Positions 26,215 through 34,200 of a stretch of DNA of 64,000 bases are shown here, one piece after another. This stretch comes from a virus: positions 1-64,000 of the IMG/VR virus record IMGVR_UViG_3300010885_030646; one strand, written 5' to 3'. A program made the translations under genes and the position numbers. Below the pieces are notes generated by a model, which was not told where the DNA came from, searched no databases, and worked only from the letters and a program-made list of their open reading frames with translations. Within the stretch, counting starts at the first letter, position 1. Each line of letters begins with the position of its first letter.

Positions 26215-26984
26215 AGCAATCTCCAATCTTTATTATGATAATGCACAAGTCCCCATTGTGCTACTGTGTTGATCCGCACACCCGGATCGGTATTTTCCCA
26301 CACTAGTTCTTCGGTCCAATCATCAGTATGTGTAGGAATTACATGTTGTTTCATGTGTACAATGGTTGGTCCAAGGCCTGCGGGCAGTGTGACCAGTTCT
26401 GGACCAATGATCAGTGCGGCCATGGCATATACCACATCTGTACTGGGAATTTCTTCTGGAAACTTTAACAAAGTCTTGTAGGAACTCCAGTTTGAAAAGA
26501 TTTTCTCTACTAGATTAAAAAAATCCTGTGCTGTTTTGCTCACACGCCAGTAGGTTATTGCGTTGTACACATCGGGCAGGCAGTTGTCGTCAAACAGTCG
26601 ACGATAGTATCTACTGGCTGCAGGCCGATCATAAAAGTCTCTGCAACCCTGACTGATCACAACATCACGCTTTTCAAACATGGTCCACCAGTGATCAACA
26701 GGGCTGGCAGCAATCATGTCTGCTTCTAGTTTGATTGTTTGTCTATACGGACTGGCGCGGAACACCTGCCAGTCATTGGCATAGCCACCTTGGTCTCCGT
26801 ACGGCAGTTCAACCACATGAGTAAACAATGACCAGTCACACCTGTTGTTAGTTAATATGGCTATGTTAGCGTCAGGATGCCATTGACGTATGCTCATGGC
26901 CAGCTGTTCTGCACAGTCAGTATAGCTGACTGTGTCTGTGTTTACAGCCGGAATCAAATATCCACGTTCAGAGAGGATTGGCAA
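26211..26984 (-). CDS. Putative GT-A glycosyltransferase
   Basis: 257 residues from a TTG at 26984 (another TTG at 26957 is possible). N-terminal RGYLIPAVNTDTVSYTDCA and HPDANIAILTNN form a Rossmann-like nucleotide-binding start; TIKLEADMIAA carries an ExD where GT8/GT24-like enzymes have DxD. A later YNAITYWRVSKTAQDFF and DDVVYAMAALIIG-like region (residues 160-200) fits the acceptor-binding half of GT8-like proteins. It overlaps the related gene at 26968 by 17 nt. Confidence 0.72.
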   Translation of the reverse strand: MPILSERGYLIPAVNTDTVSYTDCAEQLAMSIRQWHPDANIAILTNNRCDWSLFTHVVELPYGDQGGYANDWQVFRASPYRQTIKLEADMIAASPVDHWWTMFEKRDVVISQGCRDFYDRPAASRYYRRLFDDNCLPDVYNAITYWRVSKTAQDFFNLVEKIFSNWSSYKTLLKFPEEIPSTDVVYAMAALIIGPELVTLPAGLGPTIVHMKQHVIPTHTDDWTEELVWENTDPGVRINTVAQWGLVHYHNKDWRLL

Positions 26985-27765
26985 CTATTGCTCCTAATTG
27001 TTGTTTGCCCATGGCATGGAAATCCTGTGTTAGCGTGATCCATCGTGCTTTTTTATCTGGTGTCGAAAAGTCTACTCTATATGAATCTATATCAAGTTGA
27101 GTCAATCGATGTTCTGGTGTGATGCTGGCCAGTGTTCCAGGAATCTCATCAACACACAGTGTGTGTCCATTTAAAGTATTTAACGCAATACTAAGTGCAT
27201 GATCATTTCTGTAGGTCGCAACAGGATTCTTATACAGGTTCCTGTAATGTGTCCAATTATCACGAATCATTTGCATTGAATCAAACAGTAATTCTGAGGC
27301 TGTGCTCCGACGGAACATCATCACAGTGGCCCACCACATGGGCATACGATGATTGCCAAAGTAGTTTAAATCTTCAAATGTTTGTAATCCTGTTACATCC
27401 CAGGCCCGGCGATAGCACATGAAATCTTGACGGCTGTTTAATACAGTACGCAGTTGAGCACTGGTAATGACATAATCAGCATCGAGTACTAGCGTTTGAT
27501 CCCAGGGACTTAATTGGTACGCATCCATACGATTGGTGTTATGCCAAGTTACATTGGTATCATAATCTGAAAAATAACGTTGACCACCACCTTGTGCTTG
27601 AGTGTTTACGACATAATCAAAGTCACCTAGCGGGTTTTCATAATCAGTTACAACAGCCACAGGGATTCCAAGATGCCTGTGTATGTTTTTGGCAGACCAT
27701 GCTGCCATAGAAAGATAATCAGTTTGCTCGTTGTTAAATGCAAATATTAATGCACCAGTGGTCAT
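26968..27765 (-). CDS. Putative GT-A (GT8-like) glycosyltransferase
   Basis: 265 residues. GALIFAFNNEQTDYLSMAAW and GIPVAVVTDYEN at the N-terminus, then QTLVLDADYVITS with the DxD motif (DAD). RMPMWWATVMMFRRS and NDHALSIALNTLNG follow as in GT8-like sugar transferases. It overlaps the upstream 101-residue gene by 4 nt (ATGA) and is paralogous to the gene that follows. It is second in the operon after the promoter at 28075. Confidence 0.78.
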   Translation of the reverse strand: MTTGALIFAFNNEQTDYLSMAAWSAKNIHRHLGIPVAVVTDYENPLGDFDYVVNTQAQGGGQRYFSDYDTNVTWHNTNRMDAYQLSPWDQTLVLDADYVITSAQLRTVLNSRQDFMCYRRAWDVTGLQTFEDLNYFGNHRMPMWWATVMMFRRSTASELLFDSMQMIRDNWTHYRNLYKNPVATYRNDHALSIALNTLNGHTLCVDEIPGTLASITPEHRLTQLDIDSYRVDFSTPDKKARWITLTQDFHAMGKQQLGAIVANPL

Positions 27766-28067
27766 CGTTGTTTATTAAGTTCTTCGTATTCGATCAACCA
27801 AGCATTCATTTGCTCTTGCCAGCGTTGCATGGCCAGACCACGCAGTTCTTCAGGCCGAACCAGTACCGGAGTTTCATACAAGTCTAACAGCACTGCATCA
27901 CCTGGAGGCACAGTGGCCAAGATGTTTAAGAGTTCAGGGCCGGCACACCACATGCCGCTAGCGTGTGCAAATACCAGCTTGGCTTGATATTTTTCTTTTA
28001 GCAATCGTCGGGCGGCCACGTGATCAAAACGGGCACGACCGTGTGCAATTAGTTGTTCAGTATTCAT
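27762..28067 (-). CDS. Small conserved phage protein, 101 residues
   Basis: First gene of the minus-strand accessory operon. N-terminal IAHGRARFDHVAARRLLKEK is a helix-rich basic segment, followed by KLVFAHASGMWCAGPELLN and VLLDLYETPVLVRPEELRG. Proteins with a GRARFDH start are, from memory, found in marine T4-like phages. Function unknown. The ATG at 28067 begins only 7 nt after the TATAAT box at 28075-28080, so the transcript would have almost no leader; no ribosome binding site is visible. Confidence 0.72.
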   Translation of the reverse strand: MNTEQLIAHGRARFDHVAARRLLKEKYQAKLVFAHASGMWCAGPELLNILATVPPGDAVLLDLYETPVLVRPEELRGLAMQRWQEQMNAWLIEYEELNKQR

Positions 28068-28074
28068 ATTGTTT

Positions 28075-28103
28075 ATTATACAGGAAGTGTAGATAAAAGT
28101 AAA
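28075..28103 (-). promoter_or_regulatory. Sigma-70-like promoter of the accessory operon
   Basis: On the minus strand: TTTACT (28103-28098), a 17-base spacer, then a perfect TATAAT (28080-28075). The -35 box matches TTGACA at four of six positions. It directly follows the late-block terminator, sharing three bases with it, and faces the 20-gene operon. Transcription should begin at or within a few bases of the ATG at 28067. Confidence 0.6.
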
Positions 28104-28120
28104 GGGCCCGGAGGCCCTTT
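28101..28120 (-). terminator. UNCG-loop terminator of the late block
   Basis: Read on the minus strand: AAAGGGCC, loop TCCG, GGCCCTTT, a perfect 8 bp stem with a UCCG tetraloop of the very stable UNCG class, followed by ACTTTTATC. It lies 21 nt after the stop at 28142. Hairpins of this type are known as T4-like transcription terminators. The stem is perfectly symmetric apart from the loop, so weak action in the other direction is possible. Confidence 0.85.
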
Positions 28121-28141
28121 TGGTAAACCGCTACAGTTCAA

Positions 28142-29137
28142 TTATGCAACTGCGGCTGCAATAGTTGGTGTGCCCCAAGCGGCGCTGGTTAGGTAAGTTG
28201 AGCTTGGTACAAACAGCGTGACCAATGTGGTAGGCGCTGTTCCAAAAGTTGTAAATGGTGATGCAGTGGCAGTACCGCCTGTGATAACGTCACTGGAACC
28301 TGTGCCAGAACCACCTGGATCAACCCAGGTTGTGGTGATTACTAGTTGTGTTCCGGTGCCTGCTGTTTTGGCATTTACTGCAATAAACTGTCCGGTGTAC
28401 GGAGCAGTATCTGCAAATTGTTTATAAATTAGTGTGTCGGTTGTTAACAAGTTATACCAACCAGTTGCGGTAGTCAATGTAACTGGTGTACCAGTTCCAC
28501 CTACCTTGGTAGTACCGGTATAATTGGCGGCAGCAATTGCCTGTGGGCTTAGTACACTGCCGGCAGTGATATAAATGTCGCCAACCAGTGTGTTGGCCAA
28601 GTCATTCCATTCTGCATCGGCCAAGTTGCCTGTTGATGTTTTGTTGGTTTCCCACTTGATGCGTCCGCCTGCGTTGAAGAAGTACCGAGCAGCATTGGCG
28701 CTGGCCCAGGTTATGGTATGTGTAAAAGTAATTGTCCACGGAGTTGATCCAGAACCTGTGTCAGTTGTTTTACTAGTGCTGCCAGTAAAACTAGTTGTTT
28801 GTGCGCCACTGGCAGCGGCATTGCCGCGAGCAGCAGTGAGATTTGTCACGTCGGTGTTTAAGTTGGCTAAAATTGCAATGGTGTTGCCAACAACAGGGTT
28901 TGATCTGCTGGTGATGGTGGTGCCTTGATGACTGGCCATAGCCGAAATTTTACTGTTCAATGTAGACCATTGGGAAGCAGTGATTGTTGCGGCTGCACTC
29001 ACTGTGCTCAATGCAGTTTCGCCATAGCCAGCTGTGGTGGCGCCTGTGGACCAAATCCCGTTTACGTTTGCTCCGTTGGTACTAACAAATCCGTTATAAT
29101 CGGTTGCTAGTATTGTGCTGCCTACAGTATATGTCAT
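28142..29137 (-). CDS. Virion structural protein (tail fibre or decoration type)
   Basis: 331 residues, rich in threonine, alanine and glycine, with few charged residues, as in phage fibre proteins. N-terminal VGSTILATDYNGFVSTNGANVNGIW and ATITASQWSTLNSKISAMASH, then a middle WASANAARYFFNAGGRIKWE. The ARYFFNxGG segment recurs in many marine phage virion proteins. The C-terminal half is a run of beta-rich segments (TGTPVTLTTATGWYNLL, TQLVITTTWVDPGG). It is the last gene of the late block. A good ribosome binding site (AGGATAA) precedes the start. Confidence 0.75.
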   Translation of the reverse strand: MTYTVGSTILATDYNGFVSTNGANVNGIWSTGATTAGYGETALSTVSAAATITASQWSTLNSKISAMASHQGTTITSRSNPVVGNTIAILANLNTDVTNLTAARGNAAASGAQTTSFTGSTSKTTDTGSGSTPWTITFTHTITWASANAARYFFNAGGRIKWETNKTSTGNLADAEWNDLANTLVGDIYITAGSVLSPQAIAAANYTGTTKVGGTGTPVTLTTATGWYNLLTTDTLIYKQFADTAPYTGQFIAVNAKTAGTGTQLVITTTWVDPGGSGTGSSDVITGGTATASPFTTFGTAPTTLVTLFVPSSTYLTSAAWGTPTIAAAVA

Positions 29138-29149
29138 GTTGTTATCCTA

Positions 29150-30433
29150 TTAATTAATTTTTACAATTGCTTCTACTGTGCCTTGCTCAGTGGATGCCTT
29201 GTTGTCCAAGGATCTGCCAATAACATTAAACGCTGTAGCTTCGCCAGGTTGAGCGGCTCGAGCAAGTCCGTTGCCGGCAGATACCAGCCTATCTCCTTTG
29301 CGTACAACACCGATGGTGTTGACCGGAACGCGACCTGTCATCGCAACAGGGGGGTGAGTTTCGTCAGTTCCAGCAACGGCATTCATTAAATAGGCTGCTC
29401 GTGTACTTATGACTCCAAACACACTTTCGCTTAATTCGTCGGTAACTCTGGTAATTTCGTTGGCGCCGCCTAGTTCAACCACTGTTCCTGCTGTCAACAC
29501 TTCATCAGCGGCAAAGCGTTCTGCAACGTCAGCGTAGTTGGCATAGATGCCGTTTGCACCCGACACAATACCAGTTGCACCATTGATCAACATTACCTGT
29601 GTTGGTGTACCTGCAATGTTGACATTGAATGCAATGTTACCATTGGTAGTTTGATTATAAAGTATTGCCGCTGTTCCAGTGACACCAATACGGAAATCTT
29701 GATTTACACCAACTGCAAGTCCAGTATTGTTTAACACACCAAACGTGCCTGTGGTAGTTTGATTGGTATTTCTTAACAAGAAGCCTGTTGAGTCAATACC
29801 GTCGAGCAATTGTGAATCTGTTGCTGTGCCCTGGAACAAGGGAACTTGTGCTCCTACCAGTGTGCTTAATGTAATGCCTGGGCGTACTGTTGTGAATCCT
29901 GTAAGCGGTACTTGTGGAGTAAACGCAGCATCTTTGCTGATAATGCCAACAATTGAATTTTCAACATACAATTCAATCACCACGTGACTGACAGAAGTGT
30001 TGTCTGTAATAGTAGCAACAATGGCACCTGTGGTGCCTGTGCCTGCTGTGAACTGCGGACCAACCAACAAGAAGACAGTGCCTGTCCACACTTTTAACTG
30101 TGCATTTACAGTGTCATACCACAGATCACCTGTCACATTGCCTGTTGGAGCAGTAGATGATGCGGTTGCGCCTGAAATAACTTTGAACGCAGCGCCACTG
30201 TAAACTTTCATCAATCCATTGGCTTTGTCCCACCAAAGTTGGCCGGTTAACGGCGCAGTTGGGGCAGTTGTGTTGGACGCATTCTCCAACAGGTGGATAA
30301 AGTTTTCGTCTAAAAATTCACCGTAGCCAGCGTAATTTTTACCAACTAGTACCATGTTACTAGAAGTGTTAATGGTACCATCTGCAATAGTAGCAAACAA
30401 GGTACCGTCAGTTAGATTGATTGTATATGCCAT
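29150..30433 (-). CDS. Tail fibre protein with peptidase-G2-like/chaperone C-terminal domain
   Basis: 427 residues. Residues 1-120 carry two repeats of the phage-fibre pattern TGQLWWDKANGLMKVYSG and TGDLWYDTVNAQLKVWTG. The central region has LLDGIDSTGFLLRNTNQTTTG, typical of tail-fibre repeats. The C-terminal third, from NYADVAERFAADEVLTAGTVVELGG through GVISTRAAYLMNA and VPVNTIGVVRKGDRLVSAG, resembles the self-cleaving Peptidase_G2/intramolecular chaperone domain of fibre tips. Assignment to that family is from motif memory only. A late promoter box (30456) and a GGAG ribosome site precede it. Confidence 0.75.
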   Translation of the reverse strand: MAYTINLTDGTLFATIADGTINTSSNMVLVGKNYAGYGEFLDENFIHLLENASNTTAPTAPLTGQLWWDKANGLMKVYSGAAFKVISGATASSTAPTGNVTGDLWYDTVNAQLKVWTGTVFLLVGPQFTAGTGTTGAIVATITDNTSVSHVVIELYVENSIVGIISKDAAFTPQVPLTGFTTVRPGITLSTLVGAQVPLFQGTATDSQLLDGIDSTGFLLRNTNQTTTGTFGVLNNTGLAVGVNQDFRIGVTGTAAILYNQTTNGNIAFNVNIAGTPTQVMLINGATGIVSGANGIYANYADVAERFAADEVLTAGTVVELGGANEITRVTDELSESVFGVISTRAAYLMNAVAGTDETHPPVAMTGRVPVNTIGVVRKGDRLVSAGNGLARAAQPGEATAFNVIGRSLDNKASTEQGTVEAIVKIN

Positions 30434-30455
30434 TTGTATCTTACTCCGTTAATTG

Positions 30456-30463
30456 TATTTATA
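30456..30463 (-). promoter_or_regulatory. Late promoter box TATAAATA
   Basis: A perfect T4 late -10 box (TATAAATA on the minus strand), 22 nt upstream of the ATG at 30433, with a GGAG ribosome site between. Intergenic. Confidence 0.75.
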
Positions 30464-30483
30464 ATGCAATTATATCTCTATAT

Positions 30484-31104
30484 TTATGCCGCACTAAGGT
30501 TTGTCAATGTCTGGATACGAATTGTGTAATCAATCTGTATCTGTCTATTCAAACTCTTTTGCACTGGATGAAATATTACATGGGTGATAAGACGCAAATT
30601 ATCTGCTGATCCATTCCATGTTTTAAGCCCTAATTCGTCAAACACGTACTCACCGTTGAAGTTTGTACTGTTATCAAATGCCTGTTGTCCGGCTGGTTCG
30701 CCATAGTCCAACAAACATGTTACTAAAATATCTGTGTAAACTTTACCAGATGTGTGTAGCACTGTCATTTTATTGTTGGCAGTGTCAGTGTCGGCAGCAG
30801 AGTTGTCATCGACCACTTTGGCATAAGTTTCATTATACAATGCGGCATTTTGTCCTGTTGTGTTGGGCGGCAAATAGGTAATAATACCTGTGGGGTCCAC
30901 ACTGGATCCACCGTTGCCAAATGCCATTTCATATATCCAGCCGCCGCCCTGGGCACTTGTGCGATTGCTCAGCGTTTGTGCCATGGCATAGGATATATTT
31001 TCGTAGTGTATTGCGTTCTTTTTATCTACCAGTACTTCGCCAGTGACTGGGTTGTGGATTTTTACAAATCCTTCAATTTTGGCTAGTCCGGGCTGAATTA
31101 TCAT
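30484..31104 (-). CDS. Virion-associated hypothetical protein, 206 residues
   Basis: N-terminal KIEGFVKIHNPVTGEVLVDKKNAIHYENISYAMAQTL, followed by a glycine-rich FGNGGSSVDPTG and a beta-rich C-terminus (VYTDILVTCLLDYG, FDELGLKTW, LITHVIFHPVQKS). Proteins starting with this IEG-VKI segment occur in marine T4-like phages, where they are taken as structural, but this is from memory. Its start overlaps the stop of a 45-residue paralogous ORF (ATGA). Confidence 0.7.
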   Translation of the reverse strand: MIIQPGLAKIEGFVKIHNPVTGEVLVDKKNAIHYENISYAMAQTLSNRTSAQGGGWIYEMAFGNGGSSVDPTGIITYLPPNTTGQNAALYNETYAKVVDDNSAADTDTANNKMTVLHTSGKVYTDILVTCLLDYGEPAGQQAFDNSTNFNGEYVFDELGLKTWNGSADNLRLITHVIFHPVQKSLNRQIQIDYTIRIQTLTNLSAA

Positions 31105-31238
31105 GCTCGCTTCTCCACTATAACTTCCTTGGTTTTTGGGTCAAAAATACGAATATGTCCTTCAACAGAGATGGATCCTGTTTCATTGGGTTTCTTAGCC
31201 GGTGTTGGTGGCTGTTGAGGTCGTGCGCTTTGATTCAT
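31101..31238 (-). CDS. Small ORF, 45 residues, paralogous to the N-terminus of the next gene
   Basis: ATG at 31238, stop TGA at 31101-31103, overlapping the next start as ATGA. Starts MNQSARPQQPPTPAKKPNE, then SISVEGHIRIFDPKTKEVIVEKRA. The second part aligns with the first 30 residues of the downstream protein (KIEGFVKIHNPVTGEVLVDKK). A stand-alone copy of that domain or a truncated duplicate is likely. No strong ribosome site; a GATAAATA box lies only 4 nt upstream. Confidence 0.7.
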   Translation of the reverse strand: MNQSARPQQPPTPAKKPNETGSISVEGHIRIFDPKTKEVIVEKRA

Positions 31239-31242
31239 ACTT

Positions 31243-31250
31243 TATTTATC
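31243..31250 (-). promoter_or_regulatory. Possible late promoter box (GATAAATA)
   Basis: Seven of eight bases of the late consensus, but only 4 nt upstream of the ATG at 31238, too close for a leader. If real it would drive 30484 rather than the small ORF. Confidence 0.25.
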
Positions 31251-31254
31251 TTGT

Positions 31255-34200
31255 TTAATCACCCCGTAAAAACCTTGCGGCCTGTGTTTCGGTGTCTTGC
31301 AATGCCACACCGTTGCTGGCTGTGCCTGCGCCGGGAGCATACCAGGTCACGCCTCTACGCACTAGAATAGTTACCTCAACTCCTTCTGGAGGTGCAACTT
31401 CGAACAATACAGCCACTGGGTTAGTAGATATAACACTAAATCCTGAAATTAATTGTATGCCACCAACATATACCTCAACCTGATTAGTTGGGTCGCCGGC
31501 GCCATAATCATAAGAACCGGGCTCTCCAGTCACAGTGCCAACATCATACGGTAGAAAATCGAATCCCTCAGCACTATCATACGTCAGAGTAATATTTGGT
31601 GCATAGAATATTGTGTCTGTTCCATTTGCAATTATGGAATCACTAACAATGTAATTCTGAAACTGTGGTGGCAGTAAATTGCCACGTCCAATATTGTACA
31701 CATCTGTGTCAGTTGCATGGTCTGCAACGCCTGTGCCAGCTGTGCCTCTGCGCAGTCCACTGACTGTGTTGGCCGCAGTGTCACGGTTACGATACATGAT
31801 ACGTTCACCATTTACAGTTAGTAATCCCCATATGTTTGTTGCCAAATTGGGTTCATTCAGTGCAGCCGCATTGTGTACATAAATGATGTCATCGGTGGTA
31901 CTGAGTGGTTCTACTAGATATGTGGTAGTAGCAGGAGTAATACGGTATGTTGCTTGCACTCCGCGCATGTCTTGGAATATGCGGAATGCCATTGCTTCGG
32001 GTGCAATGCTGTCAGTAAACTCAGTGATCATCACCACATCTGTGGCAGACATGACATAACCGTTGGCCAACACTATTGTGTTGTCAACAATAGTAAATCC
32101 ATCGTTAACAAATATCTGGAGTCCATTCAGTGTTACCCACAAGCGTTCAGGGTTAAGAATTGTTCTATTCAGATATAAATTATTGCGTGTAACACTTTGC
32201 ACTATGGAATAATCATACGATCCAGATTCATTGGTTACTAGTCCAACATCATAATCAGTAGTATCGTAAGGCTCCACAGCTAATGCAGTTCCAGATTCAG
32301 GACCAACATAAACTTGTGTTAGTATATCTTGTTGACGAGTATCATTCCAACTGGTCACTGCAATGATGTCACCATTAGATGGGATCATTCCAGTAAATGT
32401 ATTGAATAACAATTGAGTGCCAACAACTGATGCTTGTGTGCCTGTTGTGACATAAATTAAAATCTTTTCGCCTAAGGTCAATGTCTCAGTGAACATTACA
32501 GCACGTGGAGTGACAGGATCATACGGCTCAACTACAAAGTCTACTCCCAACACTTGCGGAATATTATTTACATACACATGAACTTCGTTGTTTGCAATAA
32601 GTGATTGTGAAAAACCCAGTCGTTGTGGTAACAGATAATCTGTTGTGCCGTCTGCTAGATATTCAATGCCTGCAGAAGTTCTAGCACGGACACCATTAAA
32701 AGTAACAACTATGTTGTCTGGGTTGGTGTACTCCATGCTGTTGGTCAAGTCGTACTCTAGTACACCTGACACACCTGTAATATACTGTGTAACTGGCACA
32801 GACCAACTGTAATCAATTTCGGTGCCATCTATTGTGGTTGGACCAATGGCACTGATCATCAGGTAATCATTGATACTGTAAGGTACAGCAAACACCACTT
32901 CAGTGCTGGTAGTACTGTAAGGCACAAATGTGTAATCTGTGGTCAATTCGCCATTGGCAAAAATTACAAATTGGGTAATCAACGAGTACTCCACTGGTAC
33001 CACAACTGAACTGCCAATTTCTGCGCCATTGTACGACCGCTTGAACAGTTGATTACCGCCGCCAATTTCATACAAGGTGATTGCTATTTCGCTGCCAACC
33101 GACACACCGGAATTCAAGGTGATAGTTTGTTCTGCCCAGTTTGCTGTGTAATCCACGTCAACGATCAAGTTGAGCCCTAGAGTTTGATTTGCAACTAACA
33201 TTGTTGCAGGAACAGGAGCAATGCCAGCAAAACTTAAAGTTTCACCTGCTGAGGTAACTGTAAATTTGCGTACTTCTATACGGAAACCGTGACCGTCACG
33301 TGCCCAGTCAGCCCCTGGTGTGGTGTAAACACGCATGTCAAGTGTGTCAAATTCACTACCGGGCACCAGCTCTTCGGGTGCATAGCTGCTGAACACATCA
33401 ATGTATTCACCGCCTTCAACGTTGATACTAGTTGGTCGTGTGCCCAGGTAAGGATCTGTGTATGGACTTTCAAAGATAGTGTCCAGTATGGACTGATCAA
33501 ATGTTGGACGACCTTCTGGTCCATATGTTAAGTTATCAAACGGGGTTGAATCAAACGGTGCTACATCAAACCCAGGATATTGGTCGTAACCAACACCAAA
33601 CACCTGCACACCTGGATACTCAACGCCATCAATCAACAATGGTAAACTCAATCCAGGCTGATTAACAGTGGGGGTGTAAAAGCCCATGGTACGATCAACA
33701 CCGGACAGTGTGCTGGCACTTACTAAGGTCCAGTTGGTTGGATCAAATGTAGCACTTTGAACTCCAAAACTATCATCACTGGTTGCTTGCCACACACGGT
33801 TTGCATATCTAACTTGTGTTCCATCTTCGTAGGTTACATTTGGTTGCCATTCTTGAATAGTGGACACGTACTGGTATCTGTCATATTTCATTGTGGTTTT
33901 TATCTGACGTACCAGGTCGTTGCCCATGACCACTGCCGCAGTGGCGCCAGATCCATTGCCACCTACAAAAGTTATGATTGGAGTAGTAATGTACCCACTA
34001 CCGTAATTCACAATGTCAATACTTACTATTTGTCCTGCACTGTTGACAATAGCAGTCATTTCTGCAGGAATGACAGCGTCACCAGTGATGGTAATTGTTG
34101 GCGTGACAGTGTATCCTGAACCAGTGTTGGTGATAACAACCGACTGAACTGTTAACGTGTAGTTATTATACCAGTCTGCCCAAGGAGTTTCTGCCCATAT

